A stretch of 64,000 nucleotides of DNA, from positions 1-64,000 of the forward strand of contig WHVD01000038.1 of NCBI GenBank assembly GCA_015178975.1. The letters are read 5' to 3'. Origin of the DNA: Hysterangium stoloniferum. Taxonomy: Eukaryota > Basidiomycota > Agaricomycetes > Hysterangiales > Hysterangiaceae. The notes beneath the pieces were generated by a model, which saw only the letters and a program-made list of their open reading frames with translations, was not told the origin of the DNA and searched no databases. Positions within the stretch are counted from its first letter, which is position 1; the number at the start of each line of letters is the position of its first letter. Below are positions 1-9,871 of the stretch, piece after piece. The translations under genes and the position numbers were made by a program.

Positions 1-3
1 TCA

Positions 4-540
4 ATGCATCGTCAGATCATTGAAGCACAGCAACAAATCGACAAGCCACAAACTGTCCCTATGGCTAGGCTTCGCACCAGGGAACGGTGCCGGGCCTGGC
101 GAGAGCAACATCAAATGCCTCTAGTGGCAAGGCTGTCTCCACACCCAGACAGCTCCCATAGGCTCCCAACAACACGCCGACAGCATGCGTCGAGTGCTTC
201 CCGTAGCAGGACCAAGCCGCGTAAGAGCGCCTCAACACAGTCGGCACCATCTCTTCTGCAACGCCTCGACGCTGAGCCCCACCAGGGCATACGTGGCCAG
301 TCCTCTAAGTCGGCAGTGAACGGCTTACACACAGAATGGGAAGCACCCACCTCACATGAGGACGCGGCGGTGGCACAAGGGAGCGGGGTGCACACTGAGG
401 GGATGAAGGTTGATGTGTGGGGAGAGGAGGATACTGGAGCGATGATTTTGATGAGTTGGAGCAGGGAGTGTTGGAATTACACGGTTGACCCGTCTGCGAT
501 ACTGGGCACACTGCTGTGCAGTGTGGGAGGGCGGATGTAA
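4..540 (+). CDS. Unrecognised ORF at the 3' internal end of an LTR element
   Basis: An open frame of 178 codons that runs from the window edge into the first bases of the LTR starting at 536. The product is Arg/Ser/Pro-rich in its first half and I recognise no domain. Just before the LTR lies a purine-rich stretch (about 522-535, GTGTGGGAGGGCGGA) that looks like a polypurine tract. The segment is therefore probably the 3' end of the internal region of an element whose body lies left of the window. It may equally be non-coding; only the context supports it. Confidence 0.25.
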   Translation: MHRQIIEAQQQIDKPQTVPMARLRTRERCRAWREQHQMPLVARLSPHPDSSHRLPTTRRQHASSASRSRTKPRKSASTQSAPSLLQRLDAEPHQGIRGQSSKSAVNGLHTEWEAPTSHEDAAVAQGSGVHTEGMKVDVWGEEDTGAMILMSWSRECWNYTVDPSAILGTLLCSVGGRM

Positions 541-824
541 TGGGAGCAGACTGGGTGGCGGACGATGAATCGGGCGGGTAACCGCCCTAGTCTTAGATGG
601 TAAGGGGTAAAGCGAAGATGCTGGAAGTTTTCGATCAGTAGAGGGTTTCAGACTTATAAGAGGTTGTCAGGGAACGTAGCTTAGAGGGGCGAGCATAAAT
701 AGGTGAACCCCTAGTAGTTAGAAGGGGGTCTTTTTTCGAATTGGAGCCTATTCCTACTCTGTGCGTTCCGCTTCGTAAAGAGCTCAACTGAAGGATTACG
801 CTATCTATAAAGCCGAACCTTACA
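536..824 (+). mobile_element. LTR (family 5), probable 3' LTR
   Basis: The 289 bp sequence starts TGTAATGGGAGC and ends CCTTACA, giving the TGTAA/TTACA inverted termini typical of LTRs. It is clearly homologous over its length to the solo LTR at 43822-44107, for example in the shared GGGCGGGTAACCGCCCTAG. A polypurine-like run precedes it, so it is read as a 3' LTR in plus orientation rather than a solo LTR. Confidence 0.75.
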
Positions 825-1749
825 CTGGCCACATTAACATATGCGGATGACCATCCGGAACTTAGACTCATGACCAGTCTTTATTTGGCCAAGCCATGTT
901 GCAGAAACAAAATGGTATATACTCTTGCCCAACAGTCTGGGGGCATCACATGGCAAAGTGATTTGCCAGTGCATGCTATGTATTCACCACTTCAAAAAGA
1001 CCTCTGTAGTATGTGCATAGCTATCATCAACTCAGTGGAATGTTAATTTATACATATCTACATATATGTAAATTTCATGGCATTCTAAATGAGCCAGAAG
1101 TGTTGTAATCCAATTTCAGATTAGTTTTGAATAGTTATGCTAACCTGTCGAAGAAGCACCTTACTTTATTGCCATACAATGAATTCAACTGTGAAAGTGG
1201 TATATTGTGGGTTTTGTGGTGCTGGAGAATAAGCCTGAGGAGCAGGGTTCAAAACATGCAATGAAGTTGCTGTGACTTAGGGAGACTGTCAAGATGCCAG
1301 GAGATGGTGACACAACACTTCTTGAATTTTTGCTCTCTAACTATCCTCTAAAACTGTGAAAAAAAATATGAAGTTTTCCCAAAAACACACTACTTTTTTA
1401 AAATGTGTGGGGAATTTGATGCATTCTGAAATATTGTTTGGGAATTTTATAAAGTGAATTGTGTTCTCTGGGCTATTTTTGTTGTGGAATATTTGTTATA
1501 AGTAGAACCATGTACATAGAATAGCTGATATCCAAGACTCTACTATTAACTACCTCTTTCCAGGAAGGGAAAAGGAGGAAATACATTATGTACACCCTGA
1601 TGGAGAACCAACAAGTAGTGTGGTGCAAGCTGAAATACCCTCTAAAACCCCCTGTGGCATGCAGCAGCAGAGTTCAGTTTGGACTCAACCAGGGTAGGAT
1701 TCAAACTGCAGAAACTTGACTGAGATATTTTTCAGCAAGTTTTTTTGTT
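825..1749. other. No gene seen; AT-rich repeat debris
   Basis: Stops occur in all frames and I see no recognisable coding, RNA or terminal-repeat structure. The stretch may hold decayed 3' parts of the element that continues at 1750. Confidence 0.5.
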
Positions 1750-2165
1750 GTCAAGTAGTATAGAAAAACTGTGCTCTTACAAAGACCTGGTCCCTAAGCT
1801 TGAAATCCAGGGCTAGTAGATATTGACAGTCTGCTGACTTCTTTATGTAGGCTTGAGCATCAAGGATGGACTGTTAGAGGGTTTAATGAAATTCATCTAG
1901 GTCTGTGACAAACTCGTGAGCATGTCCAGTGGCCAGATCATGTTCCAGGAGGACTGTAATTGTGGTATTATAGCTTTCATTAGCAAATAAAGGGAAAACA
2001 CCAGTAGTAGCATTGGGGACATTGTTATAGGCAAACTCAGCTAGAGGCAAGAGCTCCAACCATTCATCTTATTGATAATTGCAATAAATTTGCAAATATT
2101 GTTCCAACATTTAATTTACTCTTTTGGTCTGGCCATCACCTTCAGGATGGAGGATAACCAGAGAT

Positions 2166-2524
2166 TTTTAAAATTATTTATTCACTCAATTATGTATATC
2201 TATATTGTTTGACATAAAAATCAATATTTCATTCAGATTTGGTCTATCAGATGATACTCTGGAGATGGGGATATATTAATATATATCCTGCATCAGATAA
2301 AAGATTGTCAAACAATTATCTGTAGATTATCCTTTTGGGATAAATTCCAGAACATGGATTGGTAGGCCAGATAGTTCTGGTTAGGGAAATAAAGTTAAAT
2401 TATATTAGGGATTTTTTGTGAAAAGTCACATATATACCAGAGAATACATCCTATCTCAAAGATTAAGCCATAGCCCAAATAAGCTTGTTAACTATGTTAT
2501 CTGTGCATATTTTAAAGGGCATAC
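2166..2524. repeat. Direct repeat U, copy 1 (AT-rich insertion)
   Basis: The segment interrupts the decayed integrase and matches 2804-3160 along its length, with landmarks such as TTATTTATTCACT, CCAGATAGTTCTGGTTA and GCATATTTTAAA. The ends look like weak inverted repeats (TTTAAAA... against ...TTTTAAAG), so it may be a MITE, but I could not fix its boundaries. Confidence 0.5.
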
Positions 2525-2803
2525 AAGTCATGCATGATTTGCAATAATGCTTCAGAGACCCAGCCAGGGATACTCTTAGCAAATGATACTAAGAATCTGT
2601 TGGACTGTCAAGATGGGATATGATAATTGGATCAATTGGAAAGCACTAGAATTATATAACTTCTCAATATTGATAATAGTGATGGTGCAAAGCATATGTA
2701 GGTGTAATTAGAGAGGTAACTCTAAGGAAACCCATTAGTTGTTCAGAGGTAAATATGGGCTTGAAATTATGCATGTTGACTATGGAAAATAACCCAAAAC
2801 TTT

Positions 2804-3285
2804 AAAAGTTATTTATCCACTAAAGTATATATATTTATATTGTTTGCTGGTAGAATTAATATTTAATCAAATTCAGTCCATCAGGTGACATTCTGGAGAA
2901 TAAGAAAGTATTAATATTTATCTTGCAATCTGACAAAAGGTAGTCAAACAATCATGTTTAGATTATCCTTTTTGGGGATAAATTCCACAACATGGATTGG
3001 TTGGCCAGATAGTTCTGGTTAAGTGTCTAAATCAAATAAATTTAAATTATATCAATTATATTTGAAAGTTCGCATATGTACAAGAGAATGCATCTTATAC
3101 TAAAGATTAAGTTATAACCCAAATCACTTTGTTTAACTATGATGTTTGTGGATATTTTAAAAGTCACAGAGATACTAGAGAATGCATTTTATCCCAAAGA
3201 TTAGGTAACAACCAGATAATCCTGCTTAATCACAACATTTGTGCATATTTTATAAGAGCAATCAAGTCTTAAAGATGAAATTTTG
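2804..3285. repeat. Direct repeat U, copy 2, with an internal tandem duplication
   Basis: A second copy of the repeat at 2166-2524. Its last ~95 bp are duplicated in tandem: about 3065-3155 and 3160-3255 both contain AGAGAATGCAT, AAAGATTA and GATATTTTA/GCATATTTTA landmarks. Confidence 0.5.
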
Positions 3286-3289
3286 GGGT

Positions 3290-3501
3290 CGTTATGACCG
3301 TGTCGCAACCCGACGGTCCCTGAGGTTACCACTGCCTATCGATGATTCAAGTTAGCATTCAAGTCACTGCATCGGAAACTGTTGGACCCCCGATGCTGAT
3401 GTATGCTTTTGCGGTGATCAAACTCTGTTTTAAGCTGAAGCCAAGTCCTTCCAATTGGTCCCATTGGCCTACCGACATTAGTCAATTTTTAGTTCTTAAC
3501 A
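3290..3501 (-). mobile_element. Short LTR, family 3 derivative, flanked by GGGGT duplication
   Basis: Its reverse complement begins TGTTAAGAAC and ends GGTCATAACG. It shares both end regions with the 750 bp solo LTR at 60238-60987, including the GGCTTCAGCTT core and the CGTCGGGTTG end, but is only 212 bp, lacking the middle. GGGGT stands directly on both sides (3285-3289 and 3502-3506), so this is a real insertion whose outer edges are intact. Confidence 0.7.
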
Positions 3502-6300
3502 GGGGTAATGAAATATAAACTCCTAAAACATGTAGTTATAGCCAGAGGAAATAGTCTCACTTGAAAATATGAGGACCTTTTCATAACTTTTGCATATTCA
3601 ATGAATTGTGACTATCTTCCTATAGCATATTTGTGACTCCCCTCATTATGATGGATCCTATTATCTAGTCATAGCATCAGGTATTCAACCAAGCTGGCCA
3701 GGCCCAAAACAAATCACTAGGTTGAACTGAAAGGGATCTGCTGGTGCATAGTCAGATGCATCCATTTCAATAATAATTGGATGGTCTGGCTGCCAGTTTG
3801 CTAACATGGGTGCTGACACAAAGATACATCCTTGAGGGTCTGAAAAGCTTTTCTACATAGACAGTAAAATTCCATGGTGCCCCTTGCAAGTAAGATGAGT
3901 CAGGGTACTATATTGTTGTGGATGAAATGATGATAGGATGTACAAATCCAAGGAAAGACTGTCACCTTGCAGGGTTCTGGCTATTTTTGCAGATTTCCTA
4001 GACCTTTTGTTCATCCATTGTAAGACCATTGGGACCCACAATGAATCTAAGGTATTTAATGCAATCAACATCAAATGAACTCTTTTCCTCACAGGTGACA
4101 CAGGTGAAAAGACTGTTTTGGAGACATGACAGCACTTCATGAAGATATTCCTCATGCTGTACTGCATTCCTCCAAGTAGATATGTATGTATATCATCCAG
4201 ATAGATGATGACACAAACATTGAGGATGTCGTCTAAGATATCATGGCATAACCAACCATTCAAATGAGCTGCAACATGCAAGTCAATCTTGGTATAGATA
4301 CATAGATACAGGCTCTCTGGGGGGGCATTGAGAAGGTCAGTAATGAGTGGAAGAGGAGATCTACAGTATCCCTTTTGATGGCTTTTTAAGTCCTCCACAA
4401 TCAATGCAAAGATGCAAAGAACCATCTTTCTTCCTTACCAACAGTATTGGTGGGCCATAAGGTAACTTGGAGGGCTGAATATATCCAATACAAAGGTATT
4501 CATCAATAAATTCTCAAGAGATGTTAGTTCAGATTGCAAGAGAGAGTAGATATGCATAATATCATAAGACTTATGTATGTATTTTCAGCCAAACTATCAG
4601 CATGCTGCTTACAGAAAACATCTGCCAACTAATGGTACTTCTCCAGGACACCCTCAATATCAATTGTGGTCTCTGAAATGTTAGATAAATGCACAGCAGT
4701 GCCAGTCTGGGAGATGCTCAATTGAAACATTGTAAATCCATCTAGCTTGTTAGCACATGAGAAAGCATTAGCACTAATAATAGAACTAGGCGGAGGTTCC
4801 ATCATGGAGGTGTTTGGCCAGTGGAGCTGCCACTGTCCTGGCTGAAAGGGACCAGGGAGTTGGTGAGTTGGTGTTGGGAGTTCAAAAAATGATATTGGTA
4901 AATGTCCAGTCAATCAATGGATTGTAGCCAGCAAGCCAGTCATACAAATCTAACTGTGTCACATAAAGAGTAACAAGCTGAAGGTTCCACATGGAAAAGT
5001 GATGCACAGGTTGTGTAATGACACTGTTGTTAGTGCCATTGAATGATTGAAGATTATGAATAATAATAAAATCAGTATCAATGGGTTGAACCAGAGTCAA
5101 CTAAAGCTTTAAAACTGCAAGGGATTAATTATGAAATTGGAGAAATGAAAAGGGAAACAGGATCTGAAAAGTAGATTCATTCAGACAATAAAACTCAGTT
5201 GTACAGGGGGATTCAATGCAATTCTCAGCCTGTGTGGATGTCCAAGAAGTGTTTACACCTTTTTTTACCCAGATACCCACTTCACTGTTGTGCAGGCTTG
5301 TCAGCCTTCATAGCATGAGCTCTAGTGCTATTATTAAAAGGGTACTTATTAGCCATATTGCTGGCAGTGCTGCACCACAACCATACTCCTCTCTCCTCAT
5401 AATGTTGCTTTTTAGCAACTGTTAGTTTACAGTCTGCACCACCCTGTACCCAGTTAACCACTTGAATTATCCCTTGCTGTGAACATGGAGGTTTCAGAAT
5501 TACCCTGGAGGTTGTTACATTGTTAGAGGTCAAAGTAGTCTTGTGTTTGCTTTGGACTTCTTTGATGTGTTTTTCCATTGTTGCCATTGTTGCTAGATGA
5601 TGAGGAGACCTGTTTGTTGTCCTGGTTGCTTTTTGCTATGCACTCCAAGTTGTTTTCACAATAGAGTTCAGCATACCATTCCCAATATTGAGTGTCACAT
5701 TGCTGAGTCTTGATACACATATTGAGGAGAGTGCTGGGCTTGCCTCCACTATGACAGATGTCATCCTTAAGTTGTGAAGGGAGGCCAGAATAGAAAAAAT
5801 GACACAGGGGCTGTATCATCCAACTCAATCAGAGTAGCCAGAGAGTTGAACTGAACAATGTATTCAGTGATCTGCTGGATATCCTTCATTTTTGGCCAAT
5901 GTTGCTTTTGTGTCATTGACTGCATTATGTGGGCTAAAATTGAGTCTGAGTCCAGTAACATAGGACAGATAGTTGTTAAGCAAGCTGGGCTGATAATCAT
6001 TGAGGTTGTTCAATGCAGGTTCAAACCAATTAATTGTGGTACCCTGAAGATAAGATATGATGAAGATAACCTTGCTCTTATCTGTGGTGAATTTCTTAAG
6101 CAGTTGCTGAAGTCAAGATTGAATTGTATAAGGAAAGGTTACAATTTGAAGTGTCAGTCCTATGAAAGCATTGGGTTCCTTGATGTTGACATATCAAGCA
6201 GATTTCCCCTTATTACCTTTCAGGAAAGCAGTGAGAACTTCAAGTGCTGTCCAGAGAGTAGGTTAAGGTGTCAACATGGAACTACAAGTAGAGCTGAGTA

Positions 6301-6717
6301 CTGAAGAATTGCTACCATGCAGGAGGCTGGAGTAACTGCTATGGTGTGATGAGTGATGAGAGTTGTGAATCATGTTGGAACTAGAAAATGAACTATGGTT
6401 ATAATTGGGAGCTCTGCCACCATGAATACTATTATGGGAACTGGGTGGACCACCACTAGGATGATTGCGATGATGGGAGCTATGATGCAAGCTATGAACA
6501 GAATGATATGAAATATGATGAAAAGGGACATGTTTAAGAACACTACCACAAGGACTGGGAAGAACAGGAAGAGGCTGAGGAGGACTTAATGCAGTTTTAC
6601 AGTTGTGATATGGTTGGAGAGTGTTGGTAATAGTGAACCAATGAATTGACATTCTGTGGTGGAGAGATTGAGTTTCCTGACAGCCTCTTGTCTCTTTACC
6701 AGAGGATGTCAGTAGGC
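6301..6717. other. Uncertain His/Ser-rich open frame on minus strand
   Basis: A 129-codon minus-strand frame (6263-6652) is rich in His, Ser and Pro. It lies just upstream of the decayed gag and could be gag leader sequence or simple-sequence drift. I do not recognise it. Confidence 0.2.
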
Positions 6718-6943
6718 TGTAAGGGAGTGTAACTCCCTACACTGTGATTTGGTAATAGATAGTTCCACTATTGTCCACATTCAATTGTTGACATTCCATT
6801 GTTGTCTACATGCCATTGTCCTCATCTCCCATTGTTCCCCACTAGTATATAATATGTACATGTGGATTTCAATACAGCAGTGGTTTATTCCTCATCACTC
6901 ATTCTAGTGTCTGTCTGCACCTGCAGCAGATACTAGTCTTACA
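6718..6943 (+). mobile_element. Solo LTR (family 6, copia-like)
   Basis: The 226 bp sequence starts TGTAAGGGAGTGTAACTCCC and ends ACTAGTCTTACA. The inverted TGTAAG/CTTACA termini, a TATA-like TATATAATATG near 6846 and the small size suit a Ty1/copia-type LTR. The flanks (TAGGC left, AGGCC right) do not form a perfect 5 bp duplication. Confidence 0.6.
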
Positions 6944-7580
6944 AGGCCATTTAAAAAAAAAAACAGTATGTCCAGTTCAAGTTTGAATATACCATTAATA
7001 ACTAAATGGGGAATATCAAGAGGGGTTAGTATGCACTCAACTGGTGAGTCTGGTTACTCTGTGACAAATGGAGCTTTACTTCAACTTATGTATTATGTCC
7101 TCAAATAAACTGTTAGGTGCTCTGGCATTTTGAAACAAACAAGAAGTACATAGAATATAACTATGGCACTTAGCTTCTACTTTGGGGGACTGAAGACTAA
7201 GGGTAAGGAGAACTAAGCTATGGCATGGCTAAAAGCTAAGACCAAGGTTTGGCAGCATGAAACCATACTCCAAAGACAAGGAAAGGGATTGCAAGTCAAT
7301 ATTCAACCTCACAAACAATAGAATACAAGGTAGAGCTTTTATACTAAAAGTAAATGGAAAAGTGGAGGGCCACAACGGAGATACAAACATAACTGGAACA
7401 AAAATAATCAAGAAATGGAACAAAGGGAATAACAGAAACAGATAAATGTTTGAAGTGGCAAGTGACATGGTGGAATAATGCAATGGACAATGGAATGCCA
7501 CTGTGAATGGGATCACATAGTTAATATCAAAACCTAGGCACACGAATGGCCTGAATGGAGAACACATGTTAATATGTTTT
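6944..7580. other. No gene seen
   Basis: AT-rich spacer with short open frames only and no recognisable domain or terminal repeat. Confidence 0.5.
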
Positions 7581-7591
7581 GGGGGTGTCAC

Positions 7592-8429
7592 TGTTAGGAT
7601 ACACACACAGGCCGGGTTTCCGGAGAAACCCGCGGGATATCCAGTAGGACTTGGCTTCAGCTTATAGGCTGCGCCCTCGCTAGATTGTGTTGTCCAATTT
7701 CAAACGGACAGACGGGGATCCCGGGGAGTCCGGGCGGGGTTCGTGGGTTGTAGGTCGTAAGTCGGGGGTGGTGGGTCGTAAGTCGGAGGTCGTGGGTTGT
7801 GAGTCGAGTTGGTTGAGAGAGATAGATGCGCCGGAGCCCGTGGGCTCTGACTAGTGCGAGCGATGTGAATCGAGTAAGGTTTTAGAGCGGAAAATATTAT
7901 TAGATTACTGGGGGGAATCTAAGCTAATTTTCTGACTGGATTGTATGTACAACATCTGCCAGTTTATATAGACCGTGGAATGCATAACATACCAAATTGA
8001 GTAATAATGAAACGAAACTAACAAAACATGAAACAGGAATAGTAAACACCAAATTGGTGTTAGGAACGGGACGGAACGGAGCGGAGTCTGAATCGTGACA
8101 AAGCATAACCCATAACGGGAAACAGAGCGGGAGCGGAGTCCTAAATCGCGACAGGTCATTTGACTAAAATGGGAATGGGGCTCGATTAGAGCGGTGACGG
8201 GATTCTAAGTGGGGACCGGTGACTGATGCGTGGGACGAAGACGGACATAGACAGAGACGGAGTCCAGGGGAGGTCCAGTGACTGATATGTCGTAATGAGG
8301 TCGAACGTAACAAGTCTTGATGTAATGGAGTCCGGGCGGGAAATCCTATAAACAGACGATTGGTGCTTGTAGCGCGTGGGGGCATACGGGTTAGTGCCCG
8401 GAGTCCGGCGGGATTGTCCGGTCGTAACA
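7592..8429 (-). repeat. Element 1 left LTR (3' LTR in element orientation)
   Basis: On the plus strand it starts TGTTAGGATACACACACAGG and ends GTCGTAACA. It holds a TATA box (TTTATATA at 7963-7970, minus sense TATATAAA) and the 11-nt self-primer match ATTTTCTGACT (7927-7937). The GGCTTCAGCTTATAGGCTGC core shared with other LTR families also lies in it. Confidence 0.9.
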
Positions 8430-8579
8430 GTATCCTCCCTTTATGCCGAAGTCCCAAAGAGGCTCTAGACCTAGATAAGGTTCTTGTCGGCTACATGCAT
8501 GTGTCAAAAGTCATGTCAGTTACACGTATGTGTCAAAGAGTCATGTGATCTGGAAGGTAAGGTTCAAACGTGACGAGCC

Positions 8580-8589
8580 TATATATAAA
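8580..8589 (+). promoter_or_regulatory. TATA-like box of the antisense gene in element 1
   Basis: TATATATAAA about 50 bp before the ATG at 8640, followed by a pyrimidine-rich leader. Element 2 has TATAAAAA at the equivalent place (about 35101), which supports a conserved promoter pointing away from the LTR. Confidence 0.5.
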
Positions 8590-8639
8590 TTTGAAAAAAT
8601 AGAAATTTCTTCTTCTTTATTACCCCCATCTTCGATAAA

Positions 8640-9667
8640 ATGGGACCAAAACCAACACCCAAACGAGCGATGTCAACCACGGGGTCCTCCATGGGCTCTC
8701 CGTATCAGGCGCCTTGGAGCGCAGCCCAATTGTTGGCGTGGCGTGAAGAGCAGCGCTGTCTTCGTGAAGAGCAGCGCTGTCTTCGTGAAGAGCAGCGCTG
8801 TCTTCGTGAAGAAGCAGAGAAGGAGGCGAGGGAGGCCGAGGAGGCCCTGGACAAAGAGTACCAGGCAGCATTGGCCGTGGAGGAAGAGGCTGCAAAGGAG
8901 AGGGAGCGTGAGGTGGAGGAGGCTGCACGGGTGGCCGCGGAGAATGCCCAGGTGGCTGTGGAGAAAGCCCAGTTGGCCGCAGACAGGGCCGCAATTGTTG
9001 CGGGAAAGGTAAGTCCCATTATTCACTTGTCGAAATTTGCTGACTTGTATTTTTCAGCACACGGTGACAGAGGTGGAGTCGGAGTCTGAGGGGGAGCCAG
9101 AGAGCCCCCAAAAGGTAAGCCTCATGTCCGTGGGATAACCGTGGAGACTGACCGTATCAACAGAAGGCAAGGAAGGCGGCACCAGTCCATCTTCCGACGC
9201 GGAACGAGCCGCGGTGTTCCGGTTGTAACGACCGGAACACTGAATGCAACCGAAAGTCCGGCCAGGGTCTGGGGTGCTATCAATGCGTGCACCTCAAGGC
9301 GAGGTGCTCACTTGTTCATGAGCAGGCCACGGGGTCTGGGGCGCGAGATGTAAGCGGGTCAGACGGGTTGTCCGGGTTGGACAAAGTCCTTGGACGGATC
9401 GCCGAGGGCATCGAGGCCCAAAACGAGTTGCTCCGGAAGAGCAACAAGGTCCACATAGTGGTGGTGAAGGCGCTGTGCGGACTCCACGAGGAATTTTGGA
9501 AGTTCCTGGTGGAGTATGGCGGCTATGTTTATGAGGAGCTGCAAATCGGGAGTTCCGAGGATGCCGGATCGGATGAGGACGGGGTTGACGTGGAGGTCGC
9601 AGAGCTTCCTGAGGAAGTAGCTGAGGCGGCAGGGAAAAAACACAGCCCCATAGAAATAGATGAATAG
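8640..9667 (+). CDS. Antisense spliced gene of element 1: coiled-coil, Zn2Cys6-like protein
   Basis: Exons 8640-9008, 9058-9114 and 9164-9667 are joined by two 49 bp GT-AG introns, all phase 0, giving 309 aa. Residues ~30-120 are a charged coiled coil rich in Glu, Ala and Arg, with three copies of REEQRCL. Exon 2 is acidic. Residues 160-190 hold C-X2-C-X6-C-X9-C-X2-C-X6-C, which fits the fungal Zn(II)2Cys6 binuclear cluster pattern (CX2CX6CX5-12CX2CX6-8C). A helical segment follows, then an acidic tail. The gene runs opposite to gag-pol, starts ~210 bp from the 3' LTR and ends ~200 bp from the pol stop. The family suggests DNA binding or transcriptional regulation, but function is inference. 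The same architecture recurs in element 2. I know of no described family. Confidence 0.8.
8742..8804 (+). repeat. Three perfect 21 bp tandem repeats in the coiled coil
   Basis: The unit CGTGAAGAGCAGCGCTGTCTT occurs three times in frame and encodes the heptad REEQRCL. It expands the coiled coil by whole heptads. Confidence 0.9.
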
Positions 9668-9871
9668 AATAGAAAATAGAACTTGATAATAACTGAACAT
9701 AAAAGTAAAGCACAAAAAACATAAAAAATAAAAGTCAAAGCCAAAGTCCACGGGGAATCCGCTTAAAGACTTGACAAGACATGTCAGAACCTGTAAAAGC
9801 AAAGAGAGACATAGGGCGACAGGGAATAATGAAAATGAGTCCAAATGTAACACGGGGTCCGTGGGGTGCAG
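9668..9871. other. Spacer between convergent antisense gene and pol
   Basis: About 200 bp, A-rich after the antisense stop (AATAGAAAATAGAA, then AAAACATAAAAAATAAAAG). Either strand could be using this stretch for 3' end formation. Confidence 0.4.

Larger units (their letters stand above)
1750..6300 (-). pseudogene. Decayed chromovirus-type gag-pol, interrupted by insertions
   Basis: Read on the minus strand, this is a heavily mutated relative of the polyproteins of elements 1 and 2. Gag-like peptides lie at 5280-6000. A spacer near 4629-4800 contains a piece resembling DIEGVLEKYH. Reverse transcriptase pieces at 3850-4425 include LPLITDLLNAP, YTKIDL and VCVIIYLDDI, the last being the YLDD box. 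The RNase H/integrase junction is at 3630-3700, the integrase zinc-finger segment at about 2525-2800 and the late integrase at about 1800-2165. Frames change and stop constantly. Two copies of a direct repeat and a short LTR were inserted into the integrase part (2166-2524, 2804-3285, 3290-3501). No LTRs of its own are identified with certainty. Confidence 0.7.

Noticed and set aside
8530..9026. Arg-rich and Pro-rich alternative frames over the element 1 coiled coil
   Set aside because: Alternative frames of the 21 bp repeat; only one frame joins through both introns to the six-Cys segment.
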